Shown piece after piece: positions 1 to 7,001 of a DNA stretch of 36,986 bases. The DNA comes from a virus: IMG/VR virus record IMGVR_UViG_3300042874_000045, positions 1 through 36,986 of that record, one strand, 5' to 3'. The stretch's first letter is position 1. The number at the start of each line of letters is the position of its first letter. The position numbers and the translations under genes were made by a program. The notes under the pieces are model-generated. The model was not told where the DNA came from. It did not search any database and saw only the letters and a list, made by a program, of their open reading frames with translations.

Positions 1-11
1 ACCCTGCTCCG

Positions 12-17
12 TATAAT
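12..17 (+). promoter_or_regulatory. possible sigma-70 -10 box (TATAAT)
   Basis: A perfect TATAAT lies at the left end of the window, upstream of the rightward early genes, where an early promoter is expected. The only good -35 candidate, TTGACC at 36980-36985, would be joined to it only if the ends are circularised, and the spacer would then be about 12 bases, shorter than the usual 16-18. There is no extended -10 TG. The site would also lie inside the small reading frame that crosses the junction. It is a candidate by position and hexamer only. Confidence 0.25.
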
Positions 18-78
18 CCCTTGCCATCCTTGGTCAGTCCTAGATGGCTAACCTGACCTACTTAACACAAGGGATCCC

Positions 79-132
79 ATGAACGCCGAACAATCCAAGA
101 GACAAGCAGAATCCATCACCACAACTATCTAA
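79..132 (+). CDS. possible 17-residue leader peptide
   Basis: A very short frame opens with ATG after AAGGGATCCC and encodes a polar 17-residue peptide starting MNAEQSKR. It sits between the divergent control region and the first convincing gene at 157. The ribosome binding site is mediocre (AAGGG) and the length is too small to judge coding potential. It could be a leader peptide or chance. Confidence 0.15.
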   Translation: MNAEQSKRQAESITTTI

Positions 133-156
133 GCACTAACCCGAGAAGGAAAAGAA

Positions 157-474
157 ATGAAAATAACCCGAACAATTCTTTCCAAAACTCTGAAAACTGA
201 AACCTTTAACTCCGCAGATTATTCCAGTGACCTCATCACTAGAATGGCTGCGGAGTATTTTTTTATCCGTAGAAAATATAACCCAAACTGGAATCCTGAG
301 TCTCTGGAAAAAGAAGAACCTTTCACAGGTTCAACTTCTCTTGCAGAGTTTGCAAAGAGAAAGAACAGTGAAACAGACTTTGAAGTTATCTTGGAAAAGT
401 TGCGGAAACTTCAGACGGATAACAAGATGGAAGAAATTCTTGCTTTTCTTTCTTCCAATACTTCACCAGGTTAA
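157..474 (+). CDS. hypothetical early protein, 105 aa
   Basis: First convincing gene of the rightward unit. The ATG follows GAGAAGGAAAAGAA, a purine-rich ribosome binding site. The product is a soluble, charged protein with no membrane segment. Its C-terminal third (about residues 65-100) is Lys/Glu-rich and looks helical. I recognise no family. By position next to the divergent control region it is likely an early host-interaction protein, but that is inference only. Confidence 0.7.
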   Translation: MKITRTILSKTLKTETFNSADYSSDLITRMAAEYFFIRRKYNPNWNPESLEKEEPFTGSTSLAEFAKRKNSETDFEVILEKLRKLQTDNKMEEILAFLSSNTSPG

Positions 475-500
475 CTAACTAATTCTACCCGGAGCCTGAA

Positions 501-923
501 ATGAATACCTATCAAATGGTAAATCTTGACCTGTTCACTGCGTTTATCACTTCGGAATATCTGATAACGGAATTGCAATATAGTCTGAACTCCACAGAAA
601 TAGAGTTTTCTCTTCAAGATATCTTTTTCACAGGGTGTGAAGAAAAAGAACTCGACGATTCCGACTACACTACTGTAGAGTATTATTACAGAATAAACCC
701 ATTTTGGCTGTTTGAGAACTGGGATTCTGTTTATAGCAATAATTTCTATGGCGCCCAAAGGCCCAGACTGGAACAGTTTAACAAAACAATCCATAAAAAG
801 TATGGATCTGCGGTTTATGATTTTGTGCGAAACTACCCAAATGCAACAATTCAGCTAAAGGAACTTTTTTCAGTTCTTGATGAAATCTATGCAGAGAATG
901 AAAAGAAATTCAGGCGTAGTTAA
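501..923 (+). CDS. hypothetical early protein, 140 aa
   Basis: The ATG is preceded by CCCGGAGCCTGAA, a good GGAG site at normal spacing. The product is rich in aromatic and acidic residues, with a run of aspartates, glutamates and tyrosines around residues 50-68. It has no signal peptide or membrane segment. It sits in a row of short co-directional genes separated by 25-40 base spacers rich in TAACC-like strings. Family not recognised; the acidic aromatic makeup resembles many phage early host-takeover proteins, but gives no specific function. Confidence 0.7.
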   Translation: MNTYQMVNLDLFTAFITSEYLITELQYSLNSTEIEFSLQDIFFTGCEEKELDDSDYTTVEYYYRINPFWLFENWDSVYSNNFYGAQRPRLEQFNKTIHKKYGSAVYDFVRNYPNATIQLKELFSVLDEIYAENEKKFRRS

Positions 924-961
924 AACTTTCCTAAACCCAATAACCTAACCGGAGTTAGAAC

Positions 962-1204
962 ATGAACCTTTTCTCTTCCATCTGTAATCTTTTCCGTAAA
1001 CCAAGAACCAAAAAACAAGCCGCACAAAGACTTATTCGAAGCAAGAAACCATTAATAATTGAATTTAACACTGATAAAAAACAATGGGTTCTGGCTACTA
1101 TTTATAAGACTGAAGGAAAAGAAATCATCCAGCAAGAACAACTTTTCTTTGACTCATACCAAGAGCTTCGGGAATGTTTCTTAACATTACCCAAAGGCAA
1201 GTAA
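962..1204 (+). CDS. hypothetical basic early protein, 80 aa
   Basis: Starts after CCGGAGTTAGAAC, a good ribosome binding site. The N-terminus is strongly basic and amphipathic (residues 12-32 are rich in Arg and Lys), followed by a mixed beta/alpha segment. It might bind nucleic acid or membrane, but no motif identifies it. The next gene begins two bases after its stop, so the two are likely co-translated. Confidence 0.65.
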   Translation: MNLFSSICNLFRKPRTKKQAAQRLIRSKKPLIIEFNTDKKQWVLATIYKTEGKEIIQQEQLFFDSYQELRECFLTLPKGK

Positions 1205-1206
1205 TT

Positions 1207-1527
1207 ATGAAAAACTTACCTAAAAAGAGAACAGTTTACTTATCACTCTCGGGGCAAAGGTTAGATAAACTTTCCACCTATGCAGTTAAGCAGGGACTTT
1301 GGCTTTATAAGGATTTAGAAGGAAAAGACCTTTCTCGTGTAATCCTGAACCTTATTGACACTGCACTGGAAAATGTAGAAACAAACCTAGACCTAGAACA
1401 AGAATACCTCAATCTAGTAAGCCTAGAAAATCCAACTGAAGAACAAAAGAACAGAATTAAATACCTAGATTCTGTTCTTTATACGCAAACCCAAACCCAA
1501 ACACAGGATCAAAAGGAATCAGAATAA
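1207..1527 (+). CDS. ribbon-helix-helix-like DNA-binding protein (tentative)
   Basis: A 106-residue product. I prefer the ATG at 1207, two bases after the preceding stop, over an in-frame ATG at 1174 that lies inside the upstream gene and lacks its own site. Residues 6-50 follow a ribbon-helix-helix pattern: a basic N-terminus, a short strand (RTVYLSLS), a helix (RLDKLSTYAVKQG), and a second helix after a Gly/Asp turn containing SRVILNLIDTAL. The tail carries a TQTQTQTQ run encoded by CAAACC-like DNA repeats. If the fold is right it would be a small dimeric repressor or activator of early genes. Its stop overlaps the next ATG (TAATG). Confidence 0.6.
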   Translation: MKNLPKKRTVYLSLSGQRLDKLSTYAVKQGLWLYKDLEGKDLSRVILNLIDTALENVETNLDLEQEYLNLVSLENPTEEQKNRIKYLDSVLYTQTQTQTQDQKESE

Positions 1528-1715
1528 TGAATCTTATTCTCCTATGCAAAAACTGTAATCCAGACAAGAAAGCTAGAACCATTTCTTATGGAATCTGTTC
1601 TATTTGCGGTGAACAGCATACGGTTTCCATTTATTCTAAGCAAGAAAAAGATAAACTAAATCCTAAGCAAAACACTACCAGCAATGATTCTAATTCCAGC
1701 AACGAAACTAAATAG
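1527..1715 (+). CDS. zinc-ribbon peptide, 62 aa
   Basis: Translationally coupled to the preceding gene through TAATG. Two CxxC knuckles are visible, CKNC near residues 7-10 and CSIC near residues 24-27, a classic four-cysteine zinc ribbon. The tail is low complexity, rich in Asn, Ser and Lys. Small zinc-ribbon proteins are common in phage early regions and bind nucleic acid or host polymerase. The exact role is unknown. Confidence 0.6.
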   Translation: MNLILLCKNCNPDKKARTISYGICSICGEQHTVSIYSKQEKDKLNPKQNTTSNDSNSSNETK

Positions 1716-1722
1716 GCCCATT

Positions 1723-1923
1723 ATGATTAAGACAACTAAAAATCCAACTCACCTCCGCAATTGTCCAGTTTGCTTGAAGGTTCATAAGGAGAAAAATCTT
1801 ATGAAAGCTTCCCAGAAAGTTCTTATTAAAAACTTCGCCATCTTTCCAACTTATTTCCACCAATGCCAAGTTTGCAGTTTCATGATTTCAAGGTCTGAAC
1901 CTTATATGTTGCTGGATTACTAA
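1723..1923 (+). CDS. second zinc-ribbon protein, 66 aa
   Basis: Start placed at the ATG at 1723, just after the preceding stop. An upstream in-frame ATG at 1684 lies inside the preceding gene and has no ribosome binding site. CPVC near residues 15-18 and CQVC near residues 50-53 form a second CxxC/CxxC zinc ribbon. It lies directly after another zinc-ribbon gene without close sequence similarity outside the cysteines. Function unknown; tRNA-Leu follows about 30 bases downstream. Confidence 0.55.
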   Translation: MIKTTKNPTHLRNCPVCLKVHKEKNLMKASQKVLIKNFAIFPTYFHQCQVCSFMISRSEPYMLLDY

Positions 1924-1953
1924 AACTAAACCTAGAAACTAAACCCTAAAAAA

Positions 1954-2039
1954 GCCCAGATGGCGAAATAGGTAAACGCAGCAGACTTAAAATCTGCCGA
2001 TTCTAAATCTTACGGGTTCGATTCCCGTTCTGGGCACCA
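1954..2039 (+). tRNA. tRNA-Leu (anticodon UAA)
   Basis: Full cloverleaf by eye. The acceptor stem GCCCAGA pairs with TCTGGGC (1954-1960 and 2029-2035). The anticodon stem GCAGA/TCTGC encloses loop CTTAAAA, giving anticodon UAA. There is a long class II variable arm, a T arm ACGGG/CCCGT with loop TTCGATT, and an encoded CCA at 2037-2039. It reads UUA, a codon used often in this AT-rich genome. Confidence 0.95.
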
Positions 2040-2087
2040 GTTTTAGTTCCTGTAATCAAAAAAGTTCTGCAACCAAAAGGATAAACA

Positions 2088-2285
2088 ATGCTAGCAATTC
2101 TACCAAGAACAAGAGAACTTGATGTAGTAAATTTCTATCCTTTGAATACAAGAATTACTAACATCCCAAAACTTCTGAGTCCATTAGAAAGGGAATTGAA
2201 CAGAATTAAATCTAGGCTTCAAAGTTCTAACCATTTATTAACAAAATCCGATTTCCTGAACCTAGTCCAATCAAAAGGAACCTAA
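2088..2285 (+). CDS. hypothetical protein, 65 aa
   Basis: The ATG follows AAAAGGATAAACA, a good ribosome binding site. It is a small, mainly basic protein whose second half (residues 30-60) is predicted helical. No cysteine pairs and no membrane segment. It lies between tRNA-Leu and the DNA ligase gene, whose ATG follows its stop within two bases, so it is probably translated with the ligase. Family not recognised. Confidence 0.6.
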   Translation: MLAILPRTRELDVVNFYPLNTRITNIPKLLSPLERELNRIKSRLQSSNHLLTKSDFLNLVQSKGT

Positions 2286-2286
2286 C

Positions 2287-3210
2287 ATGCCAATCCGCCC
2301 AATGCTTGGGATTGATTTAAATGAAATTGATCCTGTGACGTTAAAGTTTCCATTCTATTCCTCAGCAAAAATTGATGGAGTTAGAATGATCCTGGAACCT
2401 GGAAAGTGTTATTCAAGAAATGGAAAACCTTTCAGAAATGCAGAGTTTAATTCTCATGTTCTAGCACTTCAAAAAACCCTTCCAATTGGACTAAGGGATA
2501 AAACTCTGGATTGTGAAGTAACTATTGGATACTTCGCCAGTTCAGATGTTCTTAGAAAAACTACATCTGCACTGAATTCTATTCAATCTAATTATATAAA
2601 CAGAGATATTTACATTTTCATTCATGATATCTGCTTGCCAGAAACTGAAGCAGAGAAAAGATTGGAGTTCTTAGAATCTTTCATGGGCAAAGTTTATGTT
2701 CCATTTTATATCCTCAAGCAAACAAAAGAAGTTTCCCTAGATAATATCCTAGAATCCTATGGTAGCAGAATATCCAATGGCTTCGAAGGATTAATGCTTC
2801 GGCAAAGTAATTCCCTTTACAAGCATGGAAGATCAACTAAAACAGATCAATGCTTGCTGAAGTTAAAACCGCATAAAACAGGAACTGCAGTAATCATAGG
2901 TTTTATTGAGGAAGAAGAAAATCTTAACCATCCCGAAACTGATCCACTTGGGTATCAAAAACGTTCTTCCCATCAATCTTATAAGTTCGGAAAAGGTTCT
3001 CTAGGTTCTCTTGTTGTGAATTCAGAAGAGTTTGGAACCTTCAAAATTGGAACAGGCTTTAGTGCTACGCAGAGAAAACTAATCTGGGAAAACAGACATA
3101 ACTTAGAAGGAACTTTTGTTAGTTTTTCTTACTTCTCTTACGGCATCAAAGACAAGCCAAGGCATCCTGTTTTTGATATGTTTCTTCATAACTCAAACAA
3201 GCAGTCTTAG
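2287..3210 (+). CDS. ATP-dependent DNA ligase
   Basis: Seals nicks in phage DNA using ATP; length (307 aa) is typical of minimal phage ligases. The nucleotidyltransferase motifs occur in order: motif I KIDG with nucleophile Lys28, motif Ia SRNG (43-46), motif III CE (Glu77), the IHD strand (112-114), motif IV EGLMLR (167-172) and motif V LLKLK (190-194). Residues from about 200 to 300 would form the OB fold. There is no separate N-terminal DNA-binding domain. It opens the replication/recombination cluster, followed 15 bases later by the Cas4-like nuclease. Cytoplasmic. Confidence 0.93.
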   Translation: MPIRPMLGIDLNEIDPVTLKFPFYSSAKIDGVRMILEPGKCYSRNGKPFRNAEFNSHVLALQKTLPIGLRDKTLDCEVTIGYFASSDVLRKTTSALNSIQSNYINRDIYIFIHDICLPETEAEKRLEFLESFMGKVYVPFYILKQTKEVSLDNILESYGSRISNGFEGLMLRQSNSLYKHGRSTKTDQCLLKLKPHKTGTAVIIGFIEEEENLNHPETDPLGYQKRSSHQSYKFGKGSLGSLVVNSEEFGTFKIGTGFSATQRKLIWENRHNLEGTFVSFSYFSYGIKDKPRHPVFDMFLHNSNKQS

Positions 3211-3225
3211 TGGAAAGGAATTAAA

Positions 3226-4203
3226 ATGAAAGTCTATCAAGACAAGAATCTGTTAGATAACACAAAAGTATCTACACTAAAATCCTGTCCAAGAAAGTTC
3301 TTCATACGCCATGTTTGTGATATTACTGAAGAAAGAACAACAAGTGAAGCTCTTTCTTTCGGAACTTCCTGGCATGCAGGAATGGATGTTATTTGGAAAC
3401 TTAGCTCATCTACTAATGATCTAGTTATCCTAACCGAAGCTGCAATGCAGGAGTTTTATAAGTTCTATCCAGAAGATCTTTCACTTTCCTTTATGGAAGG
3501 TAAAGTAAAATCCCAATCAAAACGCTCACCGGCTACAGCTAGGGAAATGTTTTTTGCATACCTAGAAAAATATCACCACAAAATTTCTCAGCTTAAAACT
3601 GTTCAAGTAGAAGTTCCTTTCATGATTCCTATTCCCGGTCTGGAGGAAATTTTCTATTGTGGCAGATTAGATAAAAGAGTCCAACTCCAAGATGATTCTT
3701 GGGAGATTTATGAACATAAAACAACTTCAGATTATTCCAGAGACTATGGATTTGGGTATCAGTTTTCTAATGTCTGGAAAATTGCAGCACAAGTTCGTGG
3801 GTATCAGTTGCAGGAGTATTTGAAAACAGGAAACCAAGTAACTGTTTATGTAGACGGTTCACTTGTTCATGCTAAGGAAAGATATTTCAAACAATATCCA
3901 TTCAGGGATTCTTTAGAAAAGTTAGAACTTTTTTACCAAAATCTTGCAAACTGGTCTAGTGTGCTTGTGGGTAAATTATTTACCTTTGAACAAACCCAGA
4001 GTGGAGTAGATATTTTTCCGAAAAATGAAGAACAATGTTTTGGAAAATATGGACAATGTGAATATCTTCATCTATGCATGGCAGAAGAGTGTGATTCTTT
4101 ACTGGAAAAAGTCCCAGTTGGTTATAAAAGGGAAAGATGGATTCCAATTAAAGTGGTAAGTTCTGATCCGGTTAATCCTGGAGAACAAAATGGCGAATGC
4201 TAA
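3226..4203 (+). CDS. Cas4/RecB-like PD-(D/E)XK exonuclease with Fe-S cysteines
   Basis: 325 aa. The nuclease signature is visible: His50 (FGTSWH), Asp149 (GRLDK), Glu163 and Lys165 (YEHKT), and Gln189 (AAQVRGY) as the following helix motif. Cys21 near the N-terminus plus Cys271, Cys278, Cys284 and Cys289 near the C-terminus match the split cysteine arrangement that holds a 4Fe-4S cluster in Cas4/AddB-type nucleases. It overlaps the next gene, a Sak4-like ATPase, by 14 bases. The pair plus the downstream ssDNA-binding protein looks like a recombination module in which this enzyme resects ends. Function is known for the family; the substrate here is inferred. Confidence 0.88.
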   Translation: MKVYQDKNLLDNTKVSTLKSCPRKFFIRHVCDITEERTTSEALSFGTSWHAGMDVIWKLSSSTNDLVILTEAAMQEFYKFYPEDLSLSFMEGKVKSQSKRSPATAREMFFAYLEKYHHKISQLKTVQVEVPFMIPIPGLEEIFYCGRLDKRVQLQDDSWEIYEHKTTSDYSRDYGFGYQFSNVWKIAAQVRGYQLQEYLKTGNQVTVYVDGSLVHAKERYFKQYPFRDSLEKLELFYQNLANWSSVLVGKLFTFEQTQSGVDIFPKNEEQCFGKYGQCEYLHLCMAEECDSLLEKVPVGYKRERWIPIKVVSSDPVNPGEQNGEC

Positions 4204-4972
4204 GGATGTTAATGTTACTAATAGACAATCTTTTTTCATCCTCGGAAACACTGGCTCAGGGAAAACTACTCAATTCCTTACACTTCCGGGAAGAAAGTTT
4301 ATCTATATCTTTGATCCAAATGCACTTGTTAGTCTAGCTGGTCATGATGTAGAGTATGAGGAATTTTTACCCGAAAAAGTAAGTATGACCGTTAAGTCTC
4401 TTTCATCTGGAAAAGGTGACAAGGAAACTAAGTTTGGCAAAACTATCTATGACCAATGGGAAAAGGATTTTTCTGATAAGCTAACTTCTGGTTTTTTCAA
4501 TGATTTTGATGTAATCGGTATTGATAGCGCGACTACTTTGCTTGATATTATTATGGATAGAGTCTTAACTGTAAATGGCCGCCCTGGATCTTGGCCGCAG
4601 CAAGATGATTATGGCCCACAAATGCTGGCTTTTCAATCTATTTGTAGAACACTTTTAGGTATGAATAAAATCATCTACCTAACCGGTCATTTAGACACTA
4701 TTCAGGATGATGTAACTAAGAAAATTCAAACAGTTCCTGTTCTTACTGGAAAATTAAGAATTAAGATTCCACTTCTTTTTAGCTCAGTTCTTATTGCAAC
4801 CGCTGAAACTGATGCAGATAAAAAAGTATCCCACTACCTAACACTTGTTCCAGATAGAATGAATCCAACTGTTAGATCATCACTTAAGATAAAGGAACCA
4901 AAGGTTAATGTAACCTTAGACTTTTCTAAGCCATTAGAATCCCAAGGATTAGGAGCTTTGTTGCGTAAATGA
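4190..4972 (+). CDS. Sak4-like RecA-fold ATPase (AAA_24-type)
   Basis: 260 aa. The Walker A is GNTGSGKTT at residues 19-27, and a Walker B-like strand DVIGIDSAT ends at Asp112. The length and lack of an N-terminal oligomerisation domain fit phage Sak4 annealing/recombination ATPases rather than full RecA or UvsX. GGAG upstream of the ATG supports the start. It is flanked by a Cas4-like nuclease and, one small gene later, by a DUF669-like ssDNA-binding protein; Sak4 proteins are known to work with such partners. Likely pairs homologous single strands during recombination-linked replication. Confidence 0.85.
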   Translation: MANAKDVNVTNRQSFFILGNTGSGKTTQFLTLPGRKFIYIFDPNALVSLAGHDVEYEEFLPEKVSMTVKSLSSGKGDKETKFGKTIYDQWEKDFSDKLTSGFFNDFDVIGIDSATTLLDIIMDRVLTVNGRPGSWPQQDDYGPQMLAFQSICRTLLGMNKIIYLTGHLDTIQDDVTKKIQTVPVLTGKLRIKIPLLFSSVLIATAETDADKKVSHYLTLVPDRMNPTVRSSLKIKEPKVNVTLDFSKPLESQGLGALLRK

Positions 4973-5163
4973 AATACTTTAACATTTGTCTTGGGGATAT
5001 GAAAAGAATCTGCGCTTCTTGTGATAGAAGCATAGAAAATCACCCTGAACTAACTAATGAGGAGATTACCAATGCGAAACTTCTAGATCAATCTAATTCT
5101 GTTTATTGCATTTACTGGAAAGGTATTCCAGATAAGTTAACCAAAAACCCAAGAAACCAATAG
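4969..5163 (+). CDS. small cysteine-containing protein, 64 aa
   Basis: Begins inside the stop of the Sak4-like gene (ATGA overlap), so it is translationally coupled. It contains CASC near residues 15-18 and single cysteines at about 7 and 47, which could bind zinc but do not form a clear ribbon. The CDRSIENHPEL stretch resembles short zinc-knuckle proteins of phages. Function unknown; it lies within the recombination cluster. Confidence 0.6.
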   Translation: MKYFNICLGDMKRICASCDRSIENHPELTNEEITNAKLLDQSNSVYCIYWKGIPDKLTKNPRNQ

Positions 5164-5172
5164 GTTTCAAGA

Positions 5173-5197
5173 TTTTTAACTTTTAACTTTAACTTTT
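5173..5197 (+). repeat. short tandem TTTTAAC repeat upstream of the ssDNA-binding protein gene
   Basis: Three near-tandem copies of T-rich TTTTAAC/TTTAAC occupy the 46-base spacer before the ssDNA-binding protein gene, ending just before its ribosome binding site. On the other strand they read AGTTAAA, similar to the GGTTAAC 7-mers at 36844-36906 and the GGTTAAA copies at 35325-35356. This may be a shared regulatory site or a slippage product. Confidence 0.5.
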
Positions 5198-5209
5198 GAG
5201 GAAAACAAA

Positions 5210-5647
5210 ATGTCTCTTTTCATGCCTGATCTGTCTGAAGTTACTGAAAATGCACCAGTTCCTGCTGGGAAGTATTTCACTCAGATTATCTCTGCTGAAC
5301 TTGGTGAAACTGGACCTAATTCTAAGAACCCTGGAAGTCCGCAGATTGTTGTTTCAATTGCTATTCCTGAAGAACCCACTGCGGCTAGTTTCAGGCATTG
5401 GATTTCTTTGCCTAATATCTCTGATGATGAACGTTCGGCTAGGTATAAGAATCTTCTTTTCAAGCGGTTTTTGGTAACTTATGGAATCTCTGCAAATCCT
5501 GGGCAACCGTTAGAGGAAATTATTGAAACTTTCCCCGGTCATGAGGCGGAAGTTTTCCTTTCCTACAAGGAAGATTCTAAGGTTTCCGCAGATGGTTCTG
5601 AAACTGTTTACAAGTCTAACAGACTTGAACTTCCACCGATTCGGTAA
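5210..5647 (+). CDS. ssDNA-binding protein, DUF669-like
   Basis: 145 aa. The pattern VPAGKYFTQIISAEL near residues 16-30, a strand-rich core, a helix with RYKNLLFKRFLVTYGI, and a C-terminal beta part match DUF669-type phage proteins found beside Sak/Sak4 recombinases. These replace a classical OB-fold SSB. The ATG follows TTTTGAGGAAAACAAA. It sits just after the Cas4-like nuclease and Sak4-like ATPase, completing the recombination module, and a strong terminator follows 30 bases after its stop, so its dose may be set by that terminator. The family call rests on pattern and context. Confidence 0.7.
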   Translation: MSLFMPDLSEVTENAPVPAGKYFTQIISAELGETGPNSKNPGSPQIVVSIAIPEEPTAASFRHWISLPNISDDERSARYKNLLFKRFLVTYGISANPGQPLEEIIETFPGHEAEVFLSYKEDSKVSADGSETVYKSNRLELPPIR

Positions 5648-5676
5648 GATAGGTTAATTACAAAGTTCTAGCTATT

Positions 5677-5726
5677 CTGGGAAACTAGATTCAACGTCCT
5701 ATGATCTAGTTTCCCAGCTTTTTTTC
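5677..5726 (+). terminator. strong rho-independent terminator after the recombination cluster
   Basis: A 14-bp perfect stem (CTGGGAAACTAGAT at 5677-5690 pairs with ATCTAGTTTCCCAG at 5704-5717) with a 13-base loop is followed by C and seven Ts. It separates the ligase/nuclease/Sak4/SSB genes from the XRE regulator and the replication genes, so downstream genes need either read-through or antitermination or their own promoter. Confidence 0.9.
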
Positions 5727-5737
5727 TTGGAGTTCCC

Positions 5738-6151
5738 ATGCACGAAGATACAGTTTCTTGTTTAGAAGGACTCAATTTTACTGAGTTAGTCTCATTTTAC
5801 ATGAAAAAGAAAGGAATAACTCAACAAAAATTGTCAGATTATCTTAATATTTCAACTACTTTTACAAATCATATTCTAAAGGGCAAGAAACAACTACCGA
5901 GAAATTACTTTTTACCTGTTCTTTCCTTTCTGAAAATTGGAGAAACTACGGAAAGGGAATTTCTTATCTTTACCAGAGAGTATTTGAAGCAAGTTAATAC
6001 TTTATCTATTGATCTTGTTACATTAACTGAGACTCAGAAATTATTTGCCTTAATCAGCTTGATAAAGGCAGAAAGTTATCTGGATTCAGAACTGATTAAT
6101 GAAATGCTGGATAGTAAAGTAATTACTGCTATGGCTAAAAACTTACATTAA
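5738..6151 (+). CDS. XRE-family helix-turn-helix regulator
   Basis: 137 aa. Residues about 14-65 show an XRE/Cro-type helix-turn-helix: YMKKKGITQQKLSDYLNIS followed by a recognition helix FTNHILKGKKQLP. The C-terminal 70 residues are helical and may dimerise. The ATG follows TTGGAGTTCCC directly behind the terminator hairpin, so its message may start with part of that structure. As the only clear HTH repressor-like gene, it is a candidate for timing the early-to-late switch. There is no integrase nearby, so it is probably not a prophage repressor. Confidence 0.8.
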   Translation: MHEDTVSCLEGLNFTELVSFYMKKKGITQQKLSDYLNISTTFTNHILKGKKQLPRNYFLPVLSFLKIGETTEREFLIFTREYLKQVNTLSIDLVTLTETQKLFALISLIKAESYLDSELINEMLDSKVITAMAKNLH

Positions 6152-6165
6152 CTAATCCAAACAAT

Positions 6166-6242
6166 GCGCCTATAGCTCAAACGGATAGAGTATTAGCCTT
6201 CTAAGCTAATTGTTGCAGGTTCGAGTCCTGCTAGGCGCACCA
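6166..6242 (+). tRNA. tRNA-Arg (anticodon UCU)
   Basis: Acceptor GCGCCTA (6166-6172) pairs with TAGGCGC (6232-6238), followed by A and encoded CCA (6240-6242). The anticodon stem TTAGC/GCTAA encloses CTTCTAA, giving anticodon UCU. The T arm contains GCAGG-TTCGAGT-CCTGC. It reads AGA, the dominant arginine codon in these genes. Confidence 0.95.
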
Positions 6243-6266
6243 GTTAATTACAAAAAGGTAAATCCA

Positions 6267-6491
6267 ATGAGTTATCCAGAGACTACAAAAGATTACTATT
6301 TCCAAGAACCATTGCAAGAATTTATGCGGGAATACAGGAAGGGTTTTTATCACTTACTGGATGATGGTTTTTCTTTGTGGAAAGTATATCCAGAGAGAGA
6401 AGATGATAAGTTTGTGCAAATTACAGATCAAGATACTATTGATACCCTTGCTGTTTCTGCTGCTAGTTTTATTCGTGTTTTTTATCCTTAA
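6267..6491 (+). CDS. hypothetical protein, 74 aa
   Basis: I place the start at the ATG at 6267, behind AAAAAGGTAAATCCA. A longer version would begin inside the tRNA. The product is acidic and aromatic (many Tyr, Phe, Trp) with no cysteines or membrane segment. Its stop is followed directly by AAGGAG for the next gene. No family recognised. Confidence 0.6.
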   Translation: MSYPETTKDYYFQEPLQEFMREYRKGFYHLLDDGFSLWKVYPEREDDKFVQITDQDTIDTLAVSAASFIRVFYP

Positions 6492-6501
6492 GGAGAAAGA
6501 A

Positions 6502-6747
6502 ATGGCTAATAACGTATGGGATCCAGATATTGATAATGGAGATTTGGAAGATTTTGATGAAGAGGATTTGGATGAAGAAGAAGATGAGAATGAAAATGAA
6601 GAAGAAGAACTATATCTTTCCTCTGAGTATATCGACTCGCTAGAAAGTCTGAGTGAAAAACTTCTTCAGGCAGAAGAAGAGTTAATGAAGCAAGAAGAAG
6701 AAATTGATTATCAAGATTACTTTGAATCCTTTGATCAAAAAGATTAA
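6502..6747 (+). CDS. extremely acidic small protein, possible DNA mimic
   Basis: 81 aa starting at the ATG behind AAGGAGAAAGAA. About 36 residues are Asp or Glu and only about three are Lys, with one block from residue 14 to 36 almost entirely acidic. The second half is helical and glutamate-rich. This composition recalls DNA-mimic proteins such as Ocr-type restriction inhibitors, but acidic tails also occur in SSB-interacting or chaperone-like proteins. No sequence family is recognised, so the DNA-mimic role is a hypothesis from composition. Confidence 0.65.
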   Translation: MANNVWDPDIDNGDLEDFDEEDLDEEEDENENEEEELYLSSEYIDSLESLSEKLLQAEEELMKQEEEIDYQDYFESFDQKD

Positions 6748-6768
6748 TCTTCATCAAAAGGATACCTA

Positions 6769-6999
6769 ATGAACATAAACTCCATTAAACCTTCTCTTTT
6801 GACACTAGATCAAGGGAAGGTTTTGTTTTTTGCAGAAAAAATTCAGCAAGCAGAACTTCTTAGTCTTGGTTATATCGTTCATGCAACTAGGAAAGTTAAA
6901 CAAGTTAAGCAAAAGAAAGAAACCAAACAGCTAGACATTCTGTTTAATCAATTAAAGAACCTTCCACAAGAGGAAATTGCAAAACTTCTAGGACTCTGA
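6769..6999 (+). CDS. hypothetical protein, 76 aa
   Basis: The ATG follows AAAAGGATACCTA. The N-terminal half is mixed; residues 41-56 are very Lys/Gln-rich, and the C-terminus (QLKNLPQEEIAKLLGL) looks helical and may be a docking element. Its stop is two bases before the ParB-like gene, so the two are probably coupled. Family not recognised. Confidence 0.6.
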   Translation: MNINSIKPSLLTLDQGKVLFFAEKIQQAELLSLGYIVHATRKVKQVKQKKETKQLDILFNQLKNLPQEEIAKLLGL

Positions 7000-7001
7000 T
7001 T

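Noticed and set aside
1174-1206. Upstream start for the ribbon-helix-helix gene
   Set aside because: It lies inside the preceding gene with no ribosome binding site; the ATG at 1207 follows that gene's stop directly.
5738-6151. Lysogeny repressor
   Set aside because: An XRE fold alone is not enough; there is no integrase, attachment site or Cro-like divergent partner in the window.
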